From: a virus
DNA: 34,808 nucleotides
Direction: 5' to 3' (one strand)
IMG/VR virus record: IMGVR_UViG_3300025141_000367
Location: 1-34,808 of that record
Positions 1 through 7,510 of the stretch are shown one piece after another; positions within the stretch are counted from its first letter, which is position 1; every line of letters begins with the position of its first letter. The notes beneath the pieces were generated by a model that saw nothing but the letters and a program-made list of their open reading frames with translations, was not told the origin of the DNA and ran no database searches. The position numbers and the translations under genes were made by a program.

Positions 1-309
1 AACCTGCCCCTTTTCTGGGAAAGAGGCATTAAGACGCAAAAAGTTCTTCAAACAGGTAATTATCTTAGGTTCGTAGGTTTTACCAAATTTATAGGTTTCA
101 CGCAAATTCGTAGCAATCTGCTGTAATTCCTCTAAAGTGGTACACTCTGCTCCTTCTTCAAAGATCTGGTGTATATATGATCCAAACTGTAAAGCGTCCA
201 TATTTCCTGGGTCGGTCTCCTGTAGGTAATCTACATAGCGATAACGGTACTTAAGCCTACATTGCCTCCATAGGTCTCTTTTGGTATTACTTATCTGGTT
301 ACAAAACAT
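1..309 (-). CDS. PD-(D/E)XK nuclease-like protein, 5' part only
   Basis: The reverse strand is open from an ATG at 309 down to base 1, giving 103 visible residues with the rest outside the window. The N-terminus reads SNTKRDLWRQCRLKYRYRY, followed by FGSYIHQIFEE. This is the usual opening of RecB/Cas4-like PD-(D/E)XK nucleases: a Ser/Cys-containing helix with basic and aromatic residues, then a G-x(2-3)-H helix. The acidic D...(D/E)XK residues would lie further on and cannot be seen. The ATG overlaps the stop of the upstream 102-residue gene (TAATG), so the two are translationally coupled. In phages such enzymes act in recombination, replication or DNA end processing. The substrate cannot be inferred here. 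The nuclease superfamily is likely, but activity is unproven. Confidence 0.6.
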   Translation of the reverse strand, partial: MFCNQISNTKRDLWRQCRLKYRYRYVDYLQETDPGNMDALQFGSYIHQIFEEGAECTTLEELQQIATNLRETYKFGKTYEPKIITCLKNFLRLNASFPEKGQV

Positions 310-617
310 TAGAGATCCTCTACAAAACCAGTAATTACTGGGCTATATGCTTCTATGTCGATGGATTCAAGGAAATTAAGGACTTGTTCTCTGGAATAGT
401 TGCATTTAGAGGTTAGGAAGGTATATAAAGTAGATAATTTTAAACATCTTCTATCAGAAAGACATTTAATTAATCTAGTTTGAAAGAGCTTAAGGAACTT
501 AGTACTATATTTATCTTTCCACCTAAGGATAAATTCATTACTTAATGTAAAGTCTAGTAATTCTGTAAATTCAAACAATAATTGATTAATATCTTCTGTA
601 TTAGTAGTGTATACCAT
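309..617 (-). CDS. Unknown 102-residue protein upstream of the nuclease
   Basis: I do not recognise this small protein. It begins MVYTTNTEDINQLLFEF and is predicted mostly helical from its leucine, phenylalanine and lysine pattern, with two cysteines in the middle and an acidic tail ending FVEDL. It has no signal peptide, membrane segment or obvious catalytic motif. The ATG at 617 is preceded by AAGGA (reverse complement of 622-626) at good spacing, which supports this start. Its stop overlaps the ATG of the nuclease-like gene, so the two are made together and may work together. It is divergent from the late structural operon that starts 43 bases away, which hints at a different expression class. 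Confidence 0.65.
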   Translation of the reverse strand: MVYTTNTEDINQLLFEFTELLDFTLSNEFILRWKDKYSTKFLKLFQTRLIKCLSDRRCLKLSTLYTFLTSKCNYSREQVLNFLESIDIEAYSPVITGFVEDL

Positions 618-659
618 AATTTCCTTTATTTTAATCTATTCTACCTTAAGAGGCTTAGT

Positions 660-1205
660 ATGTCAAATGCTTTTTCGAAAAATTTTGAAACTTTTGTAAG
701 TGATGTCGCTACAAAGTTAAATGTAGCTGGATCTGAGGGGGTTCCTGGAAGTAGGTTCAGTAAATCTACGGTCTCTTCAGCCTCTATAGTAGCAGGGGAT
801 GTCCTGTTTTTCAAATATAGATCAGATAAATTTGGCTCTGGTGATCATATAGTTATGGTTGTGGGAAATAAAAGAAACCCAAATGGTATATATAACTACA
901 AGAGTAAGAACGGTAAAGCAAAGAAGTATTTATCTGCGGTAAAGCTAAATAAAGTATGGGCTACCACAGCTAAAATTATTATTGAAGCATACAGAGACAA
1001 CAGGCTCAAGTATTCTTCAAAAAAAGATGATAGCGATGACCCACAGAGATTTCAGGAAGAGGATGCTAGTATACTAGAAAGTAAGGATAGAAAAACAAAA
1101 CAATCTTTTATGGCTATAGTAGGAAGAAAGAATTATAGGTCTTATATAATAAATAATATGTGGAATGCTAATGAGTTTACTAACAAAAAAGAGGATATTG
1201 AATAA
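660..1205 (+). CDS. Unknown 181-residue protein, first gene of the structural operon
   Basis: Translation most likely starts at the ATG at 660 (MSNAFSKNF). AAGAGG at 648-653 is a good ribosome binding site for it, while the longer frame from 582 has none and would overlap the divergent gene. Residues about 40-70 (GDVLFFKYRSDKFGSGDH followed by IVMVVGN) look like a small beta-barrel with alternating hydrophobics, possibly SH3-like. The C-terminal half is highly charged and lysine-rich. No catalytic motif is visible. The stop overlaps the next start (TAATG), tying it to the tape-measure candidate. By position it may be a baseplate or tail assembly factor, like the small T4 proteins gp26 and gp51, but that is inference from location only. 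Confidence 0.6.
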   Translation: MSNAFSKNFETFVSDVATKLNVAGSEGVPGSRFSKSTVSSASIVAGDVLFFKYRSDKFGSGDHIVMVVGNKRNPNGIYNYKSKNGKAKKYLSAVKLNKVWATTAKIIIEAYRDNRLKYSSKKDDSDDPQRFQEEDASILESKDRKTKQSFMAIVGRKNYRSYIINNMWNANEFTNKKEDIE

Positions 1206-2782
1206 TGCCAGCTAATATCCAAGATGTCCATGGTGAACTAGAAAGTATTAATGCTAGTATAAATAGATTATCGGAGGTAACCCAGGAACACTCCCAACGA
1301 ATTTCTTCAAGCATAATGAGTGCTGGTGGTGGGGCAGGAGGAGGAGGTATTAGAAGTGACCTAGGTACTATAGTTAAAGGTTTTGTAGAAGCAAAAGGAC
1401 TTTGGGGCAGACTATTTAATGTGTTGGGGGTTATGGTAAAGGGACAAGCATTGTCTTATCAGTTGGTGTTTTCTGTAGATAAGCTTCAGTACTCTAATAT
1501 CTCATCAGGAAGAAATATTGAAAAATCTATCGCTAAGATGACCCAGGAGACTGGTACGCAGTTGGGTGGGGTGCAGGAAAATCTTCGGATGTTAATGCAG
1601 ATGCAGGAAGCTGGGATAGATGTAGCTTTTGGCGCAGGAAATGAACAAGAGGCTTTATTAAGAAGACAATTAACTCTTCTTGATAAGGATATGGGCCAAG
1701 GAACTCTAATGTTGAATTATGTTAAGAGTTTAGTTACCAGAGGATTTACTAGATCGGAAGCCCATGAGTCACTTAGACATTTAGCCGATATATCCTTTAC
1801 TTCTATACAGAATGGTGTGACACAGGCAAACATGTTAAAGAAGATGAATGAGAATATGGCTCTTCTTAAGACGGCAGACCCAGAACTAGCGGCATCTATG
1901 ATAGCTATAGAACATAGTAAACTCTATAAAGACGCTACTGATGTACAAAAGAACATGATTGCTGAGATGATGAATTTCATAACATCCCCAGAGGGGACGG
2001 AGCAATTCTCTATGTGGGCTCAGTTAGGAGGACAGGAGCTTCAAGATAGGTTAAAATTCCTAGGCCAAGATTTAATGGCTGCTGGAACTAATACTCAGAA
2101 ACGGGAAGCTGTCGAACAAAAGATAATGATGGTGATGCAGGACGCAGCACTCGCCATTAAGGGTCTAGGAGGAGATATGTTTGGGGGTAGGTCTACGCTA
2201 GGAAGGCAGGCAATGCTGAGAGGATCCCCTTATTTCGAGGAAGTTCGACAATTTATTGAGATAGCTAATGGTGTTATGGGTGGATTCATAGTACAACAAG
2301 ATATAGATAAAAAAAGATCTGAGGATGCGAATGGGGAATTTTTTAAAACTTGGGATGGTTTATCTAAAGGAGTGCAAGATAACACTATGTTGCTATTAGA
2401 TAAACTAACTACTGACTTCTTCAAGGCAGTAGTTCCAGAGGGCACCGCGCTACGAACTGCAATGATGCCTTTTATGGAAAGTATTGGCGGGTGGCTTATA
2501 GAGGGGGCGGGGTATGGAGCCGATGCAACTGGGGCCTTGGCTAGCTTGATAGAAAGTGGAGCGCAGACACTGGCAGAAGTTAGGGGCTGGATTGCTAATC
2601 CAATTGTAAGCATAGATGGAATCAATATGACGGAAACTCAGTTACGCAGTGCGATAGAAGGGCTTCAACGCGCCCAGGCCATATCGGGCGTTGACCGAAG
2701 CGTAGAGATAGCGATGTATAGATCGCAGCTTGCCATCCTACAGGCACAGAAGGAGACAAAAGAGGATGAACCAGGGGGCTAG
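1205..2782 (+). CDS. Probable tape-measure/baseplate hub protein (gp29 position)
   Basis: This 525-residue protein opens with a helical heptad-like stretch (residues 5-35), then a glycine run near residues 41-50 (AGGGAGGGG). A long, mostly helical, methionine- and glutamine-rich body follows, and then a glycine/alanine-rich hydrophobic segment around residues 415-465 (SIGGWLIEGAGYGADATGAL). Such hydrophobic segments are typical of tape-measure proteins that enter the host envelope. T4 gp29, the tape measure that also belongs to the hub, has 590 residues and lies just upstream of gene 48, the same relative place as here. No enzymatic motif is seen. The call rests on composition, length and synteny, and a different internal structural protein remains possible. 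It is joined to its neighbours by TAATG upstream and a 3-base gap downstream. Confidence 0.5.
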   Translation: MPANIQDVHGELESINASINRLSEVTQEHSQRISSSIMSAGGGAGGGGIRSDLGTIVKGFVEAKGLWGRLFNVLGVMVKGQALSYQLVFSVDKLQYSNISSGRNIEKSIAKMTQETGTQLGGVQENLRMLMQMQEAGIDVAFGAGNEQEALLRRQLTLLDKDMGQGTLMLNYVKSLVTRGFTRSEAHESLRHLADISFTSIQNGVTQANMLKKMNENMALLKTADPELAASMIAIEHSKLYKDATDVQKNMIAEMMNFITSPEGTEQFSMWAQLGGQELQDRLKFLGQDLMAAGTNTQKREAVEQKIMMVMQDAALAIKGLGGDMFGGRSTLGRQAMLRGSPYFEEVRQFIEIANGVMGGFIVQQDIDKKRSEDANGEFFKTWDGLSKGVQDNTMLLLDKLTTDFFKAVVPEGTALRTAMMPFMESIGGWLIEGAGYGADATGALASLIESGAQTLAEVRGWIANPIVSIDGINMTETQLRSAIEGLQRAQAISGVDRSVEIAMYRSQLAILQAQKETKEDEPGG

Positions 2783-2785
2783 ATA

Positions 2786-3901
2786 ATGAGTAATATCGAA
2801 AATCAAAGAGGTGGTATACAGGATACGGGTGGGATAGGTCAAGAAAAGATATCTTCCCCAGGACAACCTACTAATAGAACTGTGAGGGTAGACTCTCATT
2901 TAGGGGACGAGAATTGGGTGGGTAAACTGACCTTACAGTACTGGGAATCAGAAACTTTACCAAAATTTAGAGTTATACCTTTTTTTGAAAACCCCACCAT
3001 TATAGAATCTCAAAATCCTCGTTATATGAATTATGCTGTTATAGGGAGATCCTCTAACCTCTTTGGATACTTAGGAGCAGATTCCAGAAAGTTTAATTTA
3101 TCTTTCAAATTAAACTTACCACACATAACTTCTTTACTTAAGCAGTACTCAAACTTATGGTCTACTCCCCCGAGTAAGTTGCAAAAAAGAAGAGATATGT
3201 TGGAGGAAGATAATGTTAATCAAGCTGGTTTAGAGAAACAGGGAAGAGAAAACTCTATGAAGCTGGGCTCCTTTACCCAAGAGATTACAGGGATAGGTAC
3301 TGCTCAAAGAATGCAGGGAGCTAATCAGGAAATGGAAGCGATAAAAACGCAAATATCTAATGACCAGCAATTAGATGATATTAGTGAAAAGGAAAAACAT
3401 TTTGGAGGAGTAGCTAAAGAGTTTGATGAGGAATATCAAAAACTATTAGGTGATACTCCAGCAGGAAACCTTCAGACCTACCTTTCTTACGACAGTCCTT
3501 TATACGATTTAACTAGCGAAGGAGCAAAATTAAGAAGATCAACTATTAACCAAATAGTTTCTCTAATAGCTTCTATAAGATCTACTGTTCTAAATAACAC
3601 GGTTAATCCAGAGTTCGGACCCCCTTTGGTTAGGTTGGATTGGGGAATCTTGTATAGAGATGTTCCTTGCGTATGTAAAGGATATACTATTAATATAAAT
3701 GATAAGGCGGGTTACGATAAAAAGACTTTATTACCTCGCGTTCTAGATATTACAATGAGTTTAGAAGAAGCTAGAAAATTACAAAATATCTCTGGGGTTA
3801 CTCAGGATGATATAAAAGGTTGGGAAATTTTAGTAGGAACGGATCAGAACCCAGGACTTACAATGGACCCAGGAAACTTTAAGCAGGTTAAGAATGGATA
3901 A
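2786..3901 (+). CDS. gp48/gp54-like tail tube-baseplate junction protein
   Basis: Residues about 60-115 contain FENPTIIESQNPRY, then GRSSNLFGYLGADSRKFNLS. This 'fen-P-x-I-x-E-S ... sR-x-f-x-l-s-F' pattern is found in phage tube-initiator and LysM-associated baseplate proteins. Residues about 285-335 (DWGILYRDVPCVCKGYTINI, then DITMSLEEARK) form the matching C-terminal half, where a 'W-G-x-l-y-r-d-V-x-C' strand pairs with an 'I-x-M-s-L-x-E' strand. This resembles the gp48/gp54 and tail-tube-like fold that starts tube polymerisation on the hub. Between them lies a charged helical insert (residues 125-220) carrying a GIGTAQRM motif that is shared with the hub gene downstream. The start is the ATG three bases after the preceding TAG, with a G-rich ribosome binding site. 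Its stop is overlapped by the gp53-like gene. Confidence 0.6.
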   Translation: MSNIENQRGGIQDTGGIGQEKISSPGQPTNRTVRVDSHLGDENWVGKLTLQYWESETLPKFRVIPFFENPTIIESQNPRYMNYAVIGRSSNLFGYLGADSRKFNLSFKLNLPHITSLLKQYSNLWSTPPSKLQKRRDMLEEDNVNQAGLEKQGRENSMKLGSFTQEITGIGTAQRMQGANQEMEAIKTQISNDQQLDDISEKEKHFGGVAKEFDEEYQKLLGDTPAGNLQTYLSYDSPLYDLTSEGAKLRRSTINQIVSLIASIRSTVLNNTVNPEFGPPLVRLDWGILYRDVPCVCKGYTININDKAGYDKKTLLPRVLDITMSLEEARKLQNISGVTQDDIKGWEILVGTDQNPGLTMDPGNFKQVKNG

Positions 3902-4205
3902 TTACCTATCTAGATATGATTATGGTGTGAATACGATAACTCACAAAGGAAAATCTATTACCACTTCTTTACATACTAATTTTATGGATACTTTAGATCC
4001 AACGTCTCCTTTCGCTAATCATGGTATTGCGAGACTTAAACAGTATGTAAAAGAGAGGCCTGATGCGATATCTGATATATTTTATAACTCTAGTGCATAT
4101 TGGTGGTACATTTTATTGTATAATAATATAAATGATCCTTTTGAAGGACTTAGCCCTTCTACTAAAATTCTTATACCTAAAATAAATGTCAACCTTAGAA
4201 AATAA
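3894..4205 (+). CDS. 53: gp53-like baseplate wedge protein (LysM-like)
   Basis: A 103-residue protein whose second half (residues 68-95) reads YWWYILLYNNINDPFEGL followed by ILIP. The aromatic cluster, the 'N-x-I-x-D-P-F-E-G-L' turn and the final 'l-x-I-P' strand are the signature of the gp53/LysM-like baseplate wedge family, whose members are short. In T4, gp53 binds the gp6-gp7-gp25 inner wedge and helps join wedges around the hub. The gene overlaps the previous stop by 8 bases and its own end overlaps the hub gene by 20 bases, so it lies in the middle of a coupled hub cassette. Nothing is missing relative to the small family members. Confidence 0.8.
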   Translation: MDNYLSRYDYGVNTITHKGKSITTSLHTNFMDTLDPTSPFANHGIARLKQYVKERPDAISDIFYNSSAYWWYILLYNNINDPFEGLSPSTKILIPKINVNLRK

Positions 4206-6447
4206 AATAGATTCTATTAATATAGTTCTAGGAAAGTCCCCAGAGGATATAGACACTTTTTTTGAAGGTGGTTTGAGTCCTGATACATTAGTAGTGAGTA
4301 CTGGGAACGGCACTTTAATATCATTGGATCATTCCTTTGGGGGCGGGGTAGGGGCCGAGCAAAATGTTATTTTAAAGTTTGTTGATTCTGGTGGAACTAC
4401 TTTACAATCTATGATGTCCTTAAATATATCGAATCAGATTAAACGAGGTCGGATGGGAAGTAAAGAAAACTTATTTCTTCTTACTTATGGGTCTGGGTCG
4501 GATAGACGAAATTGGAGCCAGCCAACCTATCACTACATCTATAAACTTGATTTCGATATAATGGCAGATGGGTTAGATATTACCACTGCGTCCTTTACCC
4601 CCAGTTTGTCGGTATATGAGTCTGGGATACCAGTTAGATCCCCCCTTAATAAAAAGAATAGAATAGTCGAAAAAGAAATTATAGGGGAAATATCAAACGA
4701 AGGGCTTATTACCCTTGATTCTGAAGATAATATCGTAAATGCTTTTTTACGAGTACTACAGAGAAGCGGCACTAGAGCTTATGGTCTCCCCACACTAATG
4801 AGGATCTCTAAATCCCTTATTAATAGTTACCTAACTAAAACTTTAGGTAATAGATTTCCTTCGGGGGGAGAGAATCTAGATGAGAAAGCCTCTTTTAGTA
4901 TAGCTGAATTAGCCAAATTATCCAGTGTACTTCCTGAGAAAGAGGGCCACACTGATAGTTCTCCAGCAGACTTCATGAATTTTGATATAGCTATAGATGA
5001 TAGCACTGATTATAGAGTGAGGGCTAGTTTGCTTGATGAAAAGCAAGGGGGTGTGGAGCTAGACAATTGGGGAGCCGCAGAAAAGCTGAATGGTTTGCTA
5101 ACTTTATTAGGCATAACTGGATTTACACTTCAAAAAATGAAATCTTCTGAATCTCTTAGTTCTGGTAAGGAAGAGATATTTGGTATGGGGACTGCTCAAC
5201 GAGTGGAAGCGAAAAGAGTAGAGGATTTATCTCCTTACTTAACAGATAGCACTGATATAGATATAGCAACCACTGATATGGAAGAGGTAGATTCTCCCCC
5301 CAATCCTAAAACTTATTTAGTCCTTGCACTTTCTTTAAATTATGCAAGCAGAAGAACAAGATTTGTATCTGTAGTCAGAGACTTATTTTCATACTTAAGA
5401 ATACTGACAGGTAAGAAATTAGACTTTACTTTGTATACTCAGAACGAGTCTCCTGCTCTTAGAAAATTAGCTGATGCTGGTCATATAAAAGGGGATGAAG
5501 TTAACGCTCCTGTAGTAATTTTTGGGGATCTTATGGATATAATAAACTCCTTAGGTGAAGGGGCAGGACAAATTCCTTACAGGCAGTATGAGACGGGGGG
5601 AGACTATACTTACAATAGAACATTAACAGCACCTTTATTCCTGTCTACTTCTAAAAATATATTAAATGTAGAGGTAAACTCCAAATTACCAGCGGTAGAA
5701 TTTTTTACTAACAATACTTTTTATTCTGATGCGGCAGCTAATGGAACAGAAGAGGAGTATATTAATTATATAAGCGACTATCTAATGCAGGAAACGGAAA
5801 GGTTTACCCCTTCCGAAGAGAATCCTTACTCCGAGGATGTGTTTGAGTATTATGATTATAAAAGAGCAGCTAAACTTATATGGAAAAGATTAAAAACTAA
5901 CGATCCTAGAGCCTTTGGGAATACAGTGCTAACTTCTGAGTCTAAATTTGGTGGTATGTTAACTTATCTGTATTATTACTATAGATACGCTGCTTTAGGA
6001 ACAGTATTTACTACTATAAAGGCTACCCCACATTTCAATTACTCTTCTAATATTTTATTGGGACAAGATGCCTTTGTATCTATTTTAAGAAACCCTACTC
6101 CTTATGATCATTTAATGGATCAGATTTGGAAGGCGAATAATTTACCTCCGCACAAAGATAGTTTTGTTAGTGGAAGATACAGGATACAAGGATTTACACA
6201 TTCCATATCTAACTCCGTTGCAACATCTACTTTTTATCTACAAAAAGTTAGTTTGGACGAACTCCGTACCCCTACCCAACATGCAGGACATTCCCCTAAC
6301 CTTACAGAAGAGGGAGAGTTTTCCTTAGGGGGCACAGAAAGCTTATTAACTGGTATGTCTACAAATATTAGAGATTTAGCGAAAAATGATTCTATTTATG
6401 AACAACCTTTAGGGGACAAATATGATCCCGCTACCCTCCCTAAATAA
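4186..6447 (+). CDS. gp27-like baseplate central hub protein, enlarged
   Basis: A 753-residue protein directly upstream of the gp5-like spike gene, the position of a hub that cradles the spike. The N-terminal part has beta-rich stretches (YHYIYKLDFDI). The C-terminus ends with a strand pair, GRYRIQGFTHSISNSVATST and FYLQKVSLDEL, typical of hub/gpD-like proteins in which the last barrel strands describe 'y-x-I-x-g-i-x-H-x-i-s-x-g-x-a-x-T'. T4 gp27 has 391 residues, so this version is nearly twice as long and must carry insertions, including an acidic helical region with a GMGTAQRV motif at residues 333-340. The first ATG lies inside the gp53-like gene, and no good ribosome binding site precedes it, so translation may be by coupling. 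Hub role likely, fold unproven. Confidence 0.65.
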   Translation: MSTLENKIDSINIVLGKSPEDIDTFFEGGLSPDTLVVSTGNGTLISLDHSFGGGVGAEQNVILKFVDSGGTTLQSMMSLNISNQIKRGRMGSKENLFLLTYGSGSDRRNWSQPTYHYIYKLDFDIMADGLDITTASFTPSLSVYESGIPVRSPLNKKNRIVEKEIIGEISNEGLITLDSEDNIVNAFLRVLQRSGTRAYGLPTLMRISKSLINSYLTKTLGNRFPSGGENLDEKASFSIAELAKLSSVLPEKEGHTDSSPADFMNFDIAIDDSTDYRVRASLLDEKQGGVELDNWGAAEKLNGLLTLLGITGFTLQKMKSSESLSSGKEEIFGMGTAQRVEAKRVEDLSPYLTDSTDIDIATTDMEEVDSPPNPKTYLVLALSLNYASRRTRFVSVVRDLFSYLRILTGKKLDFTLYTQNESPALRKLADAGHIKGDEVNAPVVIFGDLMDIINSLGEGAGQIPYRQYETGGDYTYNRTLTAPLFLSTSKNILNVEVNSKLPAVEFFTNNTFYSDAAANGTEEEYINYISDYLMQETERFTPSEENPYSEDVFEYYDYKRAAKLIWKRLKTNDPRAFGNTVLTSESKFGGMLTYLYYYYRYAALGTVFTTIKATPHFNYSSNILLGQDAFVSILRNPTPYDHLMDQIWKANNLPPHKDSFVSGRYRIQGFTHSISNSVATSTFYLQKVSLDELRTPTQHAGHSPNLTEEGEFSLGGTESLLTGMSTNIRDLAKNDSIYEQPLGDKYDPATLPK
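6411..6416 (+). promoter_or_regulatory. Ribosome binding site favouring the 6422 start
   Basis: AGGGGA lies five bases before the ATG at 6422, inside the end of the hub gene. The later ATG at 6452 is preceded by CTCCCTAAATAATACT, which has no Shine-Dalgarno match, so the upstream start is preferred even though it makes a 26-base overlap. Confidence 0.5.
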
Positions 6448-7510
6448 TACTATGAATTACGAAGTAAAAATAGCCACTGTTATAGATACCAAATCCTTTC
6501 TTAAACAAGGGACTTATGAGGCTAGATTAGTAGGTACGGATTTAGATGTTACAGTTATTATGACGAGTCCTATAGGATCTCAACCTACAGTTACAGAATA
6601 CTACTCTTACGCTGGGCTGTTTGGTTCTCCTACGGTAGGAACTCAAGTTATTATAAAAAGAGTAGGGGAGAGTGATTATTGGTATCATGATTCTGTACCC
6701 TCCCACACTAATCTTAGAGGTTTATCTCCAGGAAAAGGTAGGACTTTAACTGGTAACAAATTAGGATCTTTACAAAGTGTTGGGGATGCAGTAGATACTT
6801 ATTCTCACTCCAGAAGCCCACAAAAATACGGTATGATATCCCCAGAGGGGAATAAAGTAGTTCTAAGCGATAGTAAAAATGCCCTTGATAGAGCATTGTT
6901 TGCCAAGATTGAAAGTAAAACTAAACAGAGAGCTTTATTTAATTCATCTACTGGTATCTCCGCGTTCAAGAATACAGAAGGGGACGGACTTCTCCTTACT
7001 TCTAAAAATACTAAGTCCCGCTACGGTCCTAGAAGTATTAGACTTTCAACTTTTGGGAATATAACCGAATATACCACTAACGGACAGATGACCCTTAAGG
7101 TAGGCTCCGCTGGTAGAGTGTTTAATCTTATTAATGAAGCCATAAAGAACTTCAACCAGTCTGGTATAGCCGCTGATAATGATGTAGGTTCTGTAAATGT
7201 TGAGAGTCTGGAGAATGATATTACTTTAAGGGTAAACAGTAGGGGAACAGGTAGACGAATATTTGTAGATGCTACACAAGCAGATGGGTTAGTTTGCATA
7301 AAGGCTGGAAGCGGGGGAGTAGAGGTATATACAGATGGGAATGTTAATATGGTTTGCGGGGGAGACTTTAATATAAATGCTGATGGTAATATAAATATGA
7401 AGGGTAATAATATACATCTTAACCCAAACTTTAATCTTCCTAAAACAAAGATAGAAGATTTTACTAAAGATAATAAGGAGTTAGCGGAAGATTCCGCTCC
7501 ACAGTCATGA
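6422..7510 (+). CDS. 5: gp5-like baseplate spike without lysozyme domain
   Basis: Residues about 11-105 form an OB-fold-like region (NYEVKIATVIDTKSF, and VGTQVIIKRVGESDYWYHDS), as in the N-terminal domain of T4 gp5 and of VgrG-type spikes. The C-terminal third alternates V/I/M and G/N/D at short period (VEVYTDGNVNMVCGGDFNI, NADGNINMKGNNIHLN), the pattern of the three-stranded beta-helix needle. The segment between them is about 150 residues and shows no lysozyme catalytic E-x8-D-x5-T pattern, so the muramidase domain of T4 gp5 appears absent. The ATG at 6422 has AGGGGA at 6411-6416 in front of it. An alternative ATG at 6452 (MNYEVKIA) lies just after the hub stop but has no such site. The end overlaps the next gene by ATGA. 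Confidence 0.75.
   Translation: MIPLPSLNNTMNYEVKIATVIDTKSFLKQGTYEARLVGTDLDVTVIMTSPIGSQPTVTEYYSYAGLFGSPTVGTQVIIKRVGESDYWYHDSVPSHTNLRGLSPGKGRTLTGNKLGSLQSVGDAVDTYSHSRSPQKYGMISPEGNKVVLSDSKNALDRALFAKIESKTKQRALFNSSTGISAFKNTEGDGLLLTSKNTKSRYGPRSIRLSTFGNITEYTTNGQMTLKVGSAGRVFNLINEAIKNFNQSGIAADNDVGSVNVESLENDITLRVNSRGTGRRIFVDATQADGLVCIKAGSGGVEVYTDGNVNMVCGGDFNINADGNINMKGNNIHLNPNFNLPKTKIEDFTKDNKELAEDSAPQS

Noticed and set aside
1-309. CRISPR-associated Cas4
   Set aside because: The N-terminal pattern fits many PD-(D/E)XK nucleases, the Fe-S cysteines cannot be assessed, and there is no repeat array or other cas gene.
582-659. Upstream extension of the first plus-strand gene to 582
   Set aside because: The added 26 residues would overlap the divergent gene, lack a ribosome binding site and are hydrophobic by accident of the AT-rich spacer. 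The ATG at 660 has AAGAGG before it.
2230-2625. Reverse-strand reading frame of 131 codons under the tape-measure candidate
   Set aside because: Antisense shadow rich in Ser/Pro/Ile, with no family resemblance. The plus-strand gene is continuous and coupled on both sides.
6452-6454. ATG at 6452 as the start of the spike protein
   Set aside because: It is plausible because it follows the hub stop, but it has no Shine-Dalgarno match, whereas the ATG at 6422 has AGGGGA at proper spacing. The choice is not certain.
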